From positions 24,001 through 78,866 of the forward strand of contig JAJRZS010000059.1 of NCBI GenBank assembly GCA_024275135.1: 54,866 bases of DNA. Reading direction: 5' to 3'. The position numbers were made by a program, and so were the translations under genes. The stretch is from Planctomycetota bacterium (GTDB taxonomy: Bacteria > Planctomycetota > UBA1135). Positions 34,412 through 43,200 of the stretch are shown here, piece after piece (position 1 is the first letter of the stretch; the number at the start of each line of letters is the position of its first letter). The notes under the pieces were generated by a model. That model worked only from the letters and a program-made list of their open reading frames with translations. It was not told the origin of the DNA and made no database searches.

Positions 34412-35904
34412 TTCTTGTTCTTGCTCTGGCCTACGCCCAACAAGCAGGCCACCTTGCTTCTTTTGTGCAGCCTTCTGGGAAATTACTTCCTGCCCGCACC
34501 TTTGCCGATTACGATGGCGATGGTGATCTTGATTTGCTGCAAGCCGTTTTAGGCGAGGATGGCAAACGCTACATCGATGTGCATATGCAGAAGGATGGCC
34601 GAGCTTTTAGCGCTGCGCCAGATTTGCATATTGAAATGTCGTCGGCTGTGGTGGCTTGGAATGTAGGTGAATTTTTGCAAGGGCCAGGCGAAGAGGGCGT
34701 GGAAATTTTGATGTTGGCCAGCCGGGGTGCCTATGTACGCAATCACCAAGGTCGTCCGCAGCGGTTAACCAAGGAAAAAGTTACGATGCTGTTGGATATG
34801 CCGTCGAGCCAAGAGTTGCCGCTGTGGGAACCGGTGGCCGATATTGATCGGGATGGGCGCACGGAAGTGGCTTTGGCTGTCGACAAAGGCTACTGGCTCG
34901 TTGATGATGACGGCACGATCCTCGGTCGCATTCCGCATTATCCAACTGACGATCGTGCCCCGTTGGCGTCGGCAAGTTATTTGGGAGGCTTGATACACAC
35001 CACCTTGGGTAGCCAAGAGTTGGGTACGCTGTTCGTTCCCAACGAAGACCTGGGAGTTATCGCTCGCCCGCCCGCTCTGTTTTCTGCCAACTACCTGCCG
35101 ACCCCAGTGTGGGCCGATGTGGATGGGGATGGACGTCTCGATTTGTCCTTTTTGGTGGATGAAGAGTTGCTGCTATTTCTTCAGGATGGGGAGGGGCATT
35201 TCCCAGAAGAAGCCAGTCAAATCGTGGAGTTGCCAAGTAGTGAAGACTCCGATTTCGAGCAGGTGGAATGGGTGGATTTGGGTGGCGGTCCCGCTGCTGA
35301 TCTGCTTTTTGTACGCAGCAGTGCGGATTTACTCAGTCAATCCCGCCCCTGGCAGGTGCGCTTTTACTTAGATTTAGCCACCCGCGAGGATTTAGAAACC
35401 GCAGACGCCTTTCTCAAAGTGAGTTCCACCTTCTTGTGGGTTTATGCCTTCGACCTTAATCAGGATGGAGCAAAAGACATTTGCCTTTCCAACTGGGAGC
35501 TCGACCTGGGCTTGTTGGGCAACTCCGCGCCGCAAGTGGAGCATAGCATTAGTGGGTTTTTAGGTGGAGATGGCGCCTGGGCCAGCCGCCCGGCTTTTGT
35601 TTGGAATCGCAGTTACCAAGTGGAAGATTTTGATTCCTTCCTTTCCTTGGATTCTTTCGTGCAAGATTTAAGCGGTGATGGCCGCCCCGACTTTTTAGAA
35701 CGATCCAAATCAGGGAATCTTGAAATTCGTCGATTTCTAAGTAAGGGCCAGGGAGTGACGGTTTCTTCCGAGATTGAAGCGGAGCTACCCATGCACGCAC
35801 TGCAGGCATCCGTCGAAACCCTCGACCTCAACCAAGATGGCATCGGTGATTTTGTAATCCAACGCGATGGTAGCTTGGAAATCCATCTTTCCTTTCGCCG
35901 ATGA
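34408..35904 (+). CDS. Secreted FG-GAP/VCBS repeat protein (first)
   Basis: 498 aa with a signal peptide (MILVLALAYAQQAGHL) and at least six calcium-binding FG-GAP/VCBS loops: DYDGDGDLDLLQAV (near 31), DIDRDGRTEVALAV, DVDGDGRLDLSFLV, DLNQDGAKDICLSN, DLSGDGRPDFLERS and DLNQDGIGDFVIQR near the end. This should fold into a beta-propeller stabilised by Ca2+. No anchor, enzymatic motif or sorting tag is seen. It is encoded between the PDZ lipoprotein and a second propeller, with 4-base overlaps on both sides; likely periplasmic or surface partner of the ABC exporter. Confidence 0.82.
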   Translation: MILVLALAYAQQAGHLASFVQPSGKLLPARTFADYDGDGDLDLLQAVLGEDGKRYIDVHMQKDGRAFSAAPDLHIEMSSAVVAWNVGEFLQGPGEEGVEILMLASRGAYVRNHQGRPQRLTKEKVTMLLDMPSSQELPLWEPVADIDRDGRTEVALAVDKGYWLVDDDGTILGRIPHYPTDDRAPLASASYLGGLIHTTLGSQELGTLFVPNEDLGVIARPPALFSANYLPTPVWADVDGDGRLDLSFLVDEELLLFLQDGEGHFPEEASQIVELPSSEDSDFEQVEWVDLGGGPAADLLFVRSSADLLSQSRPWQVRFYLDLATREDLETADAFLKVSSTFLWVYAFDLNQDGAKDICLSNWELDLGLLGNSAPQVEHSISGFLGGDGAWASRPAFVWNRSYQVEDFDSFLSLDSFVQDLSGDGRPDFLERSKSGNLEIRRFLSKGQGVTVSSEIEAELPMHALQASVETLDLNQDGIGDFVIQRDGSLEIHLSFRR

Positions 35905-37490
35905 TTGCTTCCCTCCTGTTGCTTTGCGCGCAAGCTCAAACTTCTGCTCTATTGCCAGAGCCAGAGATGATTCCTCTGGACTTCGGGCGGAAGTTTCGGC
36001 ATATGGCCATTGCCAGTTTGGACGATTCCAAGCAGGCCCACATGTTGGCCGTAGACAAGCGTCAAGTTCGGCTTATGGGCGAAGATCTGGAGGCTGAATT
36101 TTGGTTGTCCGGGGAAGCCACTTTGTGGACGGTTGCCGATTTGGATGGCAATGGTCAGGATGAAATTTGGGTATTGGTCGACGGCAAAACCTTGCGGCAA
36201 TTGGTTTTGCAAGAGAAAGAACTCACCTTAGCCGAGCCCATTTTGGCGGGCTTGCGTGGGGTGCCTCCGCGCGGGTGCCATGCCGGATCCTTTTTGCGCG
36301 ATTTAGATGCAGACGGCCATCCTGATTTATTGTTGCCGATGGGGGATCGAGTGCAGCTTTGGATGGGAAATGCAACCTCTTTCCAAGCTGGCCCCGACCT
36401 TGGCTCCATCGCTAAGCTTGAGTTGCGAACGGGTCATGGTTTGCTCAGCAAAGTGGGGCGGAAACTTTCTGTGCCTCAACTGTTGCCGGAAGACATGAAT
36501 GGGGATGGCTTGCCAGACTTAGTGGTTGGCAATGGCATGTTAATCCGCCAATATCTGCTTGGCGAAGATGGCTTTCCAAGTACACCCACCCAGAGTTTGG
36601 ATTTATCGCAGTTCCGTCCGGACTTGGATGAGTTGAACCTGGACCTAAGCAATCTCACTAGCTCGGTTCGCTATTTGGTTCAAGATAAATGGGCGGATTT
36701 GAATGGTGATGGGGCCATGGATGTGGTCATTCTTGCTGATGGGCGCATCCGCGTGTTTTTGGGCGGTGAAAACGGGGTGGATCTTTCGCAGGAACGCACC
36801 CGTTTGAAAGTCCGCGGCAACGTTTTTTATATCTACCCTGCGCGCATTGATGCGGATGATGTTCCGGATTTGGTGTTGGTGCGGGTGGAAGACCTCGGAT
36901 TAGGCAAGCTTTTGCGCGCAGCTTTGTTTTCCTGGGAAATCCAATTTGATTTCTTAGTGTTTCGCGGCAAGGGCGATGGTGACTTTGAAAAACGGCCATT
37001 CCGCCAACGCACGGCGAAGTTGAAAGGCAATAGTTTGGTTTCTGTATACAAGGGAGAAAAAGATCAATTCACCAGTTTGCGGCAAAAAGTCGTGCGCATG
37101 TGCGACTACGATGGCGACGGCAAGCGCACGGATTTGGTCACTTTGGGGGCTGGCGGCCGCTTGCAGGTTTGGCTTAATTTGATGTCAGATGAGTCCGTTT
37201 TGCATGGCGCCATTGAGCGGTTTTTACAGCAAACCTTGTCTGGCGATGGTGATTTAGACATCAGCATTTCCGCACTCACGCAGTGGACTTTGGGGCGCAC
37301 TTCGGCCATGACTTCGATGACAGTTGGTATCGAACCTGATTTGGATATGCGGCTGGAAAACTGGGCGGAGCCGCATGCGCTAAGCATTCGCGATTTGGAT
37401 GGGGATGGCCGCGAGGAAGTCATTGCCTTGCGCTTGGTGACCCCAGCCAAAGGCGACAAAACCATCGTAGGTTATTTGCTGAAGTTTTAA
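35901..37490 (+). CDS. Secreted FG-GAP/VCBS repeat protein (second)
   Basis: 529 aa with a signal peptide (MIASLLLLCAQAQTSALL). Seven likely propeller loops: DLDGNGQDEIWVLV, DLDADGHPDLLLPM, DMNGDGLPDLVVGN, DLNGDGAMDVVILA, RIDADDVPDLVLVR (degenerate), DYDGDGKRTDLVTL and DLDGDGREEVIALR. A hydrophilic insertion near residues 335-385 interrupts the regular spacing. Its layout parallels the preceding gene, but the sequences are only distantly alike. It overlaps the first by ATGA and converges on rlmI with a 4-base TTAA overlap. Confidence 0.82.
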   Translation: MIASLLLLCAQAQTSALLPEPEMIPLDFGRKFRHMAIASLDDSKQAHMLAVDKRQVRLMGEDLEAEFWLSGEATLWTVADLDGNGQDEIWVLVDGKTLRQLVLQEKELTLAEPILAGLRGVPPRGCHAGSFLRDLDADGHPDLLLPMGDRVQLWMGNATSFQAGPDLGSIAKLELRTGHGLLSKVGRKLSVPQLLPEDMNGDGLPDLVVGNGMLIRQYLLGEDGFPSTPTQSLDLSQFRPDLDELNLDLSNLTSSVRYLVQDKWADLNGDGAMDVVILADGRIRVFLGGENGVDLSQERTRLKVRGNVFYIYPARIDADDVPDLVLVRVEDLGLGKLLRAALFSWEIQFDFLVFRGKGDGDFEKRPFRQRTAKLKGNSLVSVYKGEKDQFTSLRQKVVRMCDYDGDGKRTDLVTLGAGGRLQVWLNLMSDESVLHGAIERFLQQTLSGDGDLDISISALTQWTLGRTSAMTSMTVGIEPDLDMRLENWAEPHALSIRDLDGDGREEVIALRLVTPAKGDKTIVGYLLKF

Positions 37491-38761
37491 TCCAGTTGAG
37501 CCCAGATGGCTTTTAAGTACTGGCCTTCTGGAAAATCGATGCGCACAGGATGATCCGGGCCGGCTCCGCTATGTCGCAGGATACGGATGGTGCGCAAACG
37601 CGCGGCGCGGCGGAGGATTTCTTGGAAAGCCAAAGGTTCTAGAAGTCCACTGCAAGAACAACTCAAGAAAAACCCGTTTTCTGCCACCAAGGGCAAGGCA
37701 AGTTTGTTGATGTCGTGGTAGCGGGCCTTGCCATCTTCGTAATCGCGACGACTGCGAATAAATTTGGGCGGATCGACAATCACAATGTCGTATGCTTCGC
37801 CGTTGCGTTGCAAAGTGCGCAAATAGCTAAAGGCGTCGGCATGGGTGAATTTGACATTACGCAATTGATTCAAGTTGGCATTGCGCTTGGCTTGTTCGAT
37901 TGCCTTTTCGTCTAAATCGACGCCACGAACTTCGCTGGCTCCATTGGCGGCGGCGTTGAGGGCGAAGCCGCCAGTGTAGGAGCAGACATCCAATACCCGC
38001 GGTGGCTTACCTTGCTGGGCCAAGCGTTGTACCAAAGCTGCCAAGCGAGCGCGGTTTTCCCGCTGATCGCAGAAAAATCCAGACTTATGCCCCTCAGCCA
38101 GAAAAACTTCATAGGTGATACCGTTTTCCTGAAACTGGATGCGCTGTGGACAGCCTGCAGATCGTCGTTCGAAGGCTTGTTCTCCCTCCGCATGCGCTGC
38201 AGCCTCATCAAAGACTAGGCGATACTCCTTGGTACCTAAGACTTGGTGAAAGATGGGCAAGACTTGTTCAAAAACCGTGGCCATGGTTGCACTATAAATT
38301 TCGGCAACGAGCAAACCCCCATAACGATCCATGGTTAGGGCAGGAAAATCGTCGGCTTCGGCATGCAAAACCCGGCAAACATGGTCGGGGATCTCGGGAT
38401 CGGATAAGCGGCGCATTGCGGCAGCCCGAGCGCGGTCTTGCCACCACTCTTCATTAGGTGGATCTTGCAAGCGATGAATCATGCGCACGGCAATGCGCGA
38501 TTGCGGGTGCCAAAAACCCCAGCCGCGAAACTCTTCGTAGCGATCATAGACCGCGACCACCGTGCCACTGGGGTGGCGTGCAGAGCATTGGTCGACATCA
38601 CCACTCCATACGCGGGGGCCGCGCATAGGGCCGCGGAGCGAAACCCAAGGCTGCATGCGTTCGGGAGCTGGCCCTGTGGCCACTTGTTGGCGTCGCCGAT
38701 AAGCCCCGCCACCCCGCACCGGCGGCTTCTTCTTGCCGGCATGTTGCCAAGGGTTGCTCAC
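37487..38761 (-). CDS. rlmI: RlmI-like 23S rRNA cytosine-C5 methyltransferase
   Basis: 424-aa class I SAM methyltransferase. An N-terminal PUA-like region (WVSLRGPMRGPRVWSGDVDQ), a middle EEHEA-like domain, and a C-terminal Rossmann domain with RVLDVCSYTGGFALNAA (SAM site), VRGVDLDEKAIEQAKRNA and the catalytic-loop motif IVDPPKFIRS, plus SCSCSGLL with the expected catalytic Cys. E. coli RlmI methylates C1962 of 23S rRNA; the same target is likely but unproven. GTG 38761 gives a GTGA overlap with the EVE gene and is preferred over the longer ATG start at 38782. Confidence 0.87.
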   Translation of the reverse strand: MSNPWQHAGKKKPPVRGGGAYRRRQQVATGPAPERMQPWVSLRGPMRGPRVWSGDVDQCSARHPSGTVVAVYDRYEEFRGWGFWHPQSRIAVRMIHRLQDPPNEEWWQDRARAAAMRRLSDPEIPDHVCRVLHAEADDFPALTMDRYGGLLVAEIYSATMATVFEQVLPIFHQVLGTKEYRLVFDEAAAHAEGEQAFERRSAGCPQRIQFQENGITYEVFLAEGHKSGFFCDQRENRARLAALVQRLAQQGKPPRVLDVCSYTGGFALNAAANGASEVRGVDLDEKAIEQAKRNANLNQLRNVKFTHADAFSYLRTLQRNGEAYDIVIVDPPKFIRSRRDYEDGKARYHDINKLALPLVAENGFFLSCSCSGLLEPLAFQEILRRAARLRTIRILRHSGAGPDHPVRIDFPEGQYLKAIWAQLD

Positions 38762-39168
38762 TGCAGGCCTCCGAGCTGACAAAAGGCTGCAAATTGCAGC
38801 TTGGTGAGCGGCATGACCGACAGCCGACTTTGCTTGACCAGGGCGGTCTCACGAAGCTGAGCATGCGCCCGCACCCGCGCCAGGCTGACGGGTTCGGGGA
38901 AGGCCTGTTGCACTGCGAGGTCGACAGCTGTCCAGTCGCCTTCCTCCGCAGTGGGATCGGGGTAAGGGGCAGAAACCACCTTGGCATAGCCCATGGCCGA
39001 TTTGAGTTTGCCAGAGTGGTAAAACACCACGAAATCCTCTTCTTTCATCTGGCGCAAATTGTTGCGCGCCTGGTAATTGCGCACTCCATCCCAACAGGTG
39101 CGTTGGTCTTTTAGAAATTGCTCAAAGGTGTATTTCGTGGGTTCTTCTTTCACCAACCAGTAGGCCAT
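38758..39168 (-). CDS. EVE-domain protein (THYN1-like)
   Basis: 136-aa single EVE domain, a PUA/YTH-related fold that binds modified bases in nucleic acid. The family start MAYWLVKEEPTKYTFEQF is intact, followed by TCWDGVRNYQARNNLRQM and DFVVFYHSG. Bacterial members are often next to RNA or DNA modification genes; here it is 4 bases overlapped with an rRNA methyltransferase, so recognition of a modified RNA base is a fair guess. TAGAAT ends 6 nt before the ATG, suggesting a leaderless transcript. Confidence 0.9.
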   Translation of the reverse strand: MAYWLVKEEPTKYTFEQFLKDQRTCWDGVRNYQARNNLRQMKEEDFVVFYHSGKLKSAMGYAKVVSAPYPDPTAEEGDWTAVDLAVQQAFPEPVSLARVRAHAQLRETALVKQSRLSVMPLTKLQFAAFCQLGGLQ

Positions 39169-39174
39169 TCCCTA

Positions 39175-39180
39175 ATTCTA
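39175..39180 (-). promoter_or_regulatory. Candidate -10 (TAGAAT) of the EVE gene
   Basis: TAGAAT ends 6 nt upstream of ATG 39168, the tightest spacing in the window. No Shine-Dalgarno could fit in the leader. Confidence 0.5.
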
Positions 39181-39214
39181 GCTGCGCGGTGGGGTGCGCT
39201 GGGAGGGCAGCCGA

Positions 39215-39220
39215 TAGACT
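39215..39220 (+). promoter_or_regulatory. Candidate -10 (TAGACT) of the tryptophan operon
   Basis: TAGACT ends 7 nt before ATG 39228 of tryptophan 2,3-dioxygenase, in the 59-base divergent gap. No clear -35, so an activator might be needed. Confidence 0.45.
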
Positions 39221-39227
39221 AGGCACC

Positions 39228-40082
39228 ATGACGGACCGCATGGCAGATTACGACCGCCTAAAACTGGAGGAGCTGAACTACAACACCTACCTCAAAGTGC
39301 CGGAACTCACTTCTTTGCAGAACTTGCGTAGTCAACCTCCGCATCACGATGAGATGTTTTTTATCGTGATTCACCAGAGTTTTGAACTTTGGTTTAAGGA
39401 GATGCTGCATGAGGCTGGCTTGATGGCTGCTTGTTTCCAGCGTGGCGACATTGCCCACTCCTTGAAAGTGCTGAAACGCATCCAGGGCATCGTTACGTGT
39501 CTCACCCAACAAATCCAGCTGTTGGGTACCTTAACTCCCGAAGAATTTGCCGGCTTTCGGGAAGCACTGGGAACCGGAAGTGGTTTTCAGTCGGTACAAT
39601 TCCGCGAGATGGAGTTTTTATGCGGCCAGCGCGATCCATGGTTTTTTCAATTTTTTGAAGGACGGCCGCAAGAGCTCGCACGTCTGCGCGCCCGATTTGA
39701 AGCACCCAGCCTCTATGACCACTTCCTCCAAGCCATGGCGCGCGAAGGTTTTGCTATTCCGCAGGAAGTGTTGTCGCGAGATTTGGCCGAAACCCATAAG
39801 CTCAACCCGGAATTGGTGGAGGTGTTCCGAGGTTTATATGAAAATCCTGGCACCAATTACCACTGGGTGTTGGCCTGCGAAGCCTTGTTGGATCTCGACA
39901 CCATGTGGTCCACTTTTCGCGCGGTGCATATTTTGATGGTGTCACGCACCATCGGTGGAAAAAAAGGAACCGGCGGCTCAAGTGGGGTGCCTTTCCTTGA
40001 ATCACGCCTTCCTCTGCGTTTCTTCCCTGAATTGTGGGAAGTGCGCAACGTCGAATGGCATCAATCCGGAGGCGAGCAATGA
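39228..40082 (+). CDS. kynA: Tryptophan 2,3-dioxygenase
   Basis: 284-aa haem enzyme that opens the indole ring of L-tryptophan to N-formylkynurenine. Family stretches are all present: LNYNTYLKVPELTSLQ, HDEMFFIVIHQSFELWFKEM (substrate-pocket His/Phe/Tyr region), FREMEFLCG and the C-terminal FRAVHILMVSRTIGGKKGTG with the probable haem-ligand His, followed by GSSGVPFL. First gene of a nine-gene operon; the next gene starts in its stop codon (ATGA). ATG 39240 is an alternative start. Presence of O2-dependent steps implies aerobic life. Confidence 0.96.
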   Translation: MTDRMADYDRLKLEELNYNTYLKVPELTSLQNLRSQPPHHDEMFFIVIHQSFELWFKEMLHEAGLMAACFQRGDIAHSLKVLKRIQGIVTCLTQQIQLLGTLTPEEFAGFREALGTGSGFQSVQFREMEFLCGQRDPWFFQFFEGRPQELARLRARFEAPSLYDHFLQAMAREGFAIPQEVLSRDLAETHKLNPELVEVFRGLYENPGTNYHWVLACEALLDLDTMWSTFRAVHILMVSRTIGGKKGTGGSSGVPFLESRLPLRFFPELWEVRNVEWHQSGGEQ

Positions 40083-40861
40083 GTCTTTCCCAATCTTTGC
40101 AGCATCGCCACGCTTTCATTTGTGGGGCTAGTTCCGGAATCGGCCGTGAAATCGCGCTGGCGATGGCGGCGCAGGGCGCAGAGCTTAGTTTGTGCGCACG
40201 CTCTAGCGGGCGACTGAAAGAGGTGGCTTCTCTCTGTCGCCAGGCTGGAGCGCCGGTGGCGAAAGCCTTTACTGTCGACCTAGAACAAGAAAAGGAAATC
40301 GAAGACTTGTTGCAAGGCCTTTCGCACCCCGTTCATATTTTGGTCAACAACAGCGGCGGCCCCCCCGGCGGTCCCTTATTGGAGGCGCAGGTAGACGATT
40401 TTCTCGCCCCGCTGCGGCGCCACTTATTTGCTGCCCATCGTTTGGTGCAAGCCTTGGTGCCCGGCATGGAAGCCGAGGGCTATGGCCGCATCTTGAACAT
40501 TATTTCCACTTCGGTGAAAGAACCCATTCCCGGTCTCGGTGTCTCCAACACGGTGCGTGGCGCGGTTGCTGCTTGGGCGAAAACCTTGTCCAAAGAACTG
40601 CCCCCCTGCATCAGTATCAACAGTCTATTGCCTGGCTTTACGGCCACCGATCGCCTGGCCTCTCTCAAGCAAACGGTGGCCGGTCGACAGGGGATCGAGC
40701 CCGAGCAAGTCGAAAAAAACTGGTTAGCGACCGTACCCGCGGCACGCCTGGGGGATCCGCAAGAGCTTGCAGCCTTGGCGGCTTTTCTCGCTTCACCTGC
40801 AGGCGCCTTTGTGCGTGGCCAATCGATTGCGGTGGATGGAGGACGACTGAACGGGATTTAG
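40079..40861 (+). CDS. SDR-family oxidoreductase with non-canonical active site
   Basis: 260-aa Rossmann-fold short-chain dehydrogenase/reductase-like protein. The cofactor motif ICGASSGIGREIA and VNNSGGPPGG (NNAG-like) are present. Where classical SDRs have Ser...YxxxK, this one reads NIISTSVKEPIPGLGVSNTV, so the Tyr and Lys are missing. SDRs of this clade carry names such as 3-oxoacyl-ACP reductase without proof. I recall similar SDRs near bacterial kynurenine genes. Chemistry is uncertain: it may bind NAD(P) for another reaction or be non-redox. Confidence 0.75.
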   Translation: MSLSQSLQHRHAFICGASSGIGREIALAMAAQGAELSLCARSSGRLKEVASLCRQAGAPVAKAFTVDLEQEKEIEDLLQGLSHPVHILVNNSGGPPGGPLLEAQVDDFLAPLRRHLFAAHRLVQALVPGMEAEGYGRILNIISTSVKEPIPGLGVSNTVRGAVAAWAKTLSKELPPCISINSLLPGFTATDRLASLKQTVAGRQGIEPEQVEKNWLATVPAARLGDPQELAALAAFLASPAGAFVRGQSIAVDGGRLNGI

Positions 40862-40864
40862 CCA

Positions 40865-42100
40865 ATGCAGTTCGACGTTTTTTTCTCCATTTGCCAGACT
40901 CCGGTGGCTGGGGTCACTCCCGACGAAGCCACCATGCTGCGCAATTTCTTTCACCAAGTTCAGGCCGCCGACGCCTTGGGCTATGGTTGCGCCTGGGTTG
41001 CAGAATCGCATTTGTCCACGGAAGTGCAAAAACGCAACCGCCGCCCGGTGGTTCCCCATTTTCAAGGGGAAGTTGGGCTGAATGTGGATATTTGCCAGCT
41101 TGCACATAAAGTGTTCGCTTGTACCCAAAAGATTGAAGTGGGTGCTGCGGTGATGAATATTTTGTGCAATGGGGGGCCTATTGCGGCAGCGGAACGATTG
41201 GCCGCCTTCTGTGCTCTGCATGGCCTCCAGCCAGAAGAACACCGGCGCCTGCGCATTGGCTTTGCCGCGGGCCGTTTCGAGTTTATGAACCGAGCTTATG
41301 GCATTGACGCACGGGATGCAGTGGAAGCAGCAGCCTGGCCGGCGTATCGGGGCAAAATGTTCGCCGAGGCCTGCCACATTTTCTTGCGCTTGCTGCGCGG
41401 GGACATAGTAAATAGCGAGCAAACCCAAAAAATTGAATTGGGGCGGGAGCATTTCCGCAGTGATGCTGATTGGCAAAAAGTTCTAGATGCTTGGCAACAG
41501 CAACATGGCTCTTCGCCGCCAGAACGGATTCCTTTTGCCAAGCGTTGGCAATTTGAAGACATCAAGTTGATACCACAGGATTGGCGTCGCGAGCTGTTGG
41601 ATTTGATTGTGGGCTCTCACGACCCCAATTTGCAGCAGGCACTCAACGAAATCCTACCGGTGAAAGTGTTCAATTTATCGATTACCTCTGAAGACGTTAT
41701 CCAGGAAACGCATGCGCGTATGGAAAAACATTTCCATCCAGCAGGAGGGCCTTGGCAGCGCGAATATATGCCGCGCACGGTGATGGTTTTTTTGAACAGC
41801 GAAAGTGGGCTCAGCCCGCAACAACAATCGGCAGCGGCCGCGGAGGAAGCCGAAGCAGCCTTGTCCGAATATTGGAATGCATTGGAAGGTACCTTAGACC
41901 CGAAAAAGGTGGCGTCGGCAACGGAGAATGCTTTGGTGGGCAATGCGCAAGAGATTGCCGCGCAAATTCAACAACGGTTTCATCCCCACGATCGACTCAT
42001 GTTGTGGTTTGATTTCTACAATCACGATAGTGCTCGCGTGGTGCGCAATATGGAAGCTTTTCAACAACAAGTGGTGCCCCGTTTGCAGGAGGAGCGATGA
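40865..42100 (+). CDS. Luciferase-like (LLM) flavin-dependent oxidoreductase
   Basis: 411-aa TIM-barrel protein of the bacterial-luciferase family, using reduced flavin or F420 for monooxygenation or hydride transfer. Seen: an N-terminal strand FDVFFSI, YGCAWVAESHLSTE (family AE-H motif), KIEVGAAVMNILCNGGPIAAAE, RLRIGFAAGRFEFMN and a long C-terminal helical part. It is longer than simple LLM enzymes because of an insertion near residues 190-240. Located between the SDR and an asparaginase-like gene in the tryptophan operon (ATGA overlap downstream). It could supply a hydroxylation or Baeyer-Villiger step missing from the locus; the substrate is unproven. Confidence 0.8.
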   Translation: MQFDVFFSICQTPVAGVTPDEATMLRNFFHQVQAADALGYGCAWVAESHLSTEVQKRNRRPVVPHFQGEVGLNVDICQLAHKVFACTQKIEVGAAVMNILCNGGPIAAAERLAAFCALHGLQPEEHRRLRIGFAAGRFEFMNRAYGIDARDAVEAAAWPAYRGKMFAEACHIFLRLLRGDIVNSEQTQKIELGREHFRSDADWQKVLDAWQQQHGSSPPERIPFAKRWQFEDIKLIPQDWRRELLDLIVGSHDPNLQQALNEILPVKVFNLSITSEDVIQETHARMEKHFHPAGGPWQREYMPRTVMVFLNSESGLSPQQQSAAAAEEAEAALSEYWNALEGTLDPKKVASATENALVGNAQEIAAQIQQRFHPHDRLMLWFDFYNHDSARVVRNMEAFQQQVVPRLQEER

Positions 42101-43200
42101 ACGATTCTTATGCTCAGGGGCCACGTGCTGCGATGTATCCCTGCTCGCCATTGGGTGAGGTTGAGCCGGGAGTACCTACGGGGCGTGATGTGGAGTGGGA
42201 GCCGTTGGTGGATTTTCGCCGCGCTGGAGTTTCCGAAACCACCATTCACGGTGCCATTGCTTGGGCGCATGGGGATGAGCTTGTTCATAGTTTTGGTGGC
42301 AATGTGTTGTGCTATGGCCGCAGCATGATGAAGCCCTTTATGATGAAGGTGTTTTGTCGTGAATTGGAATCGGTTTTGGATTGGCGGCAACGGGCCATTG
42401 CTGTGGCCTCCCACAACGGCGATGCCCAGCATGTGGCTGCGGCCCAATCTATTTTGGCCGAAGAAGATTGGGGCTTTATGCAAGCTCCACTGGATGTGCC
42501 CTTAGTCCAGTTCGGGCGGCAAGTGCGGCGACCGCGGCGATGGTTTCACACTTGTAGTGGCGAACATGCTGCCATCCTTCGTGGCTGCCAACGCAAGGGC
42601 TGGGAAACCGTGGGCTATATGTTGCCGCAGCATCCTTTTTTTCATGGCTATATGCAACAGTTGCGGCGCGTACTTGGTGCAGATTGGAAACCTTTGCGCG
42701 TGGCGCGCGATGGCTGCGGCCTGCCTACCGTTGCCAATACCGTCGGGGAATTAGCTCGACTCTACTCCAGCCTTGTTCGCCATCGTCAACAGGATTGGAT
42801 TTGGGAAGCGATGCAACGCCATCCTGATTTGGTTGGTGGGTTTAATCGCCTGGATTCCACCATCTTGAAGTCAGGCGGCGGTCGGGTGCTAGCCAAAGAG
42901 GGGGCCGACGGTTTGCTTGGCCTGGCTGTGGAGCATCCTGACTATCCTCAAGGTCTGGGAGTGGTGATTAAGATTGCGCATGGCTGGAATTCGCAAGCCA
43001 CCTGGTACTTGGCACGCGGCATCCTTGGCGTGTTGGGTTTCGAGTTGCGTAACCCCTACTCCTTGCACCGCCAAAAAGCCTTCCTCGTGCCAGGAATTGT
43101 GCCGGAATCTTTTTTGCCCCGCCTGGAAAAAATACCCACCTGGGATGAATGGGATCCAGACCGTGAACGTTACGATTTCGATTGGGAGCCTTACCTGTGA
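42097..43200 (+). CDS. Asparaginase II-family amidohydrolase
   Basis: 367-aa protein of the rhizobial-type L-asparaginase family (PF06089-like), distinct from the E. coli enzymes. Conserved blocks: FGGNVLCYGRSMMKPFMMKV (R-S--KP motif), HTCSGEHAAILRGC (CSGKHA-like with Glu for Lys) and DGCGLPTVANTVGELARLY. The Lys-to-Glu change in CSG(K/E)HA is notable, because that Lys is highly conserved in true asparaginases as I recall, so a different amide or enamine substrate is plausible. It sits in the tryptophan operon, with GTGA overlap to the aldehyde dehydrogenase. Confidence 0.75.
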   Translation: MNDSYAQGPRAAMYPCSPLGEVEPGVPTGRDVEWEPLVDFRRAGVSETTIHGAIAWAHGDELVHSFGGNVLCYGRSMMKPFMMKVFCRELESVLDWRQRAIAVASHNGDAQHVAAAQSILAEEDWGFMQAPLDVPLVQFGRQVRRPRRWFHTCSGEHAAILRGCQRKGWETVGYMLPQHPFFHGYMQQLRRVLGADWKPLRVARDGCGLPTVANTVGELARLYSSLVRHRQQDWIWEAMQRHPDLVGGFNRLDSTILKSGGGRVLAKEGADGLLGLAVEHPDYPQGLGVVIKIAHGWNSQATWYLARGILGVLGFELRNPYSLHRQKAFLVPGIVPESFLPRLEKIPTWDEWDPDRERYDFDWEPYL

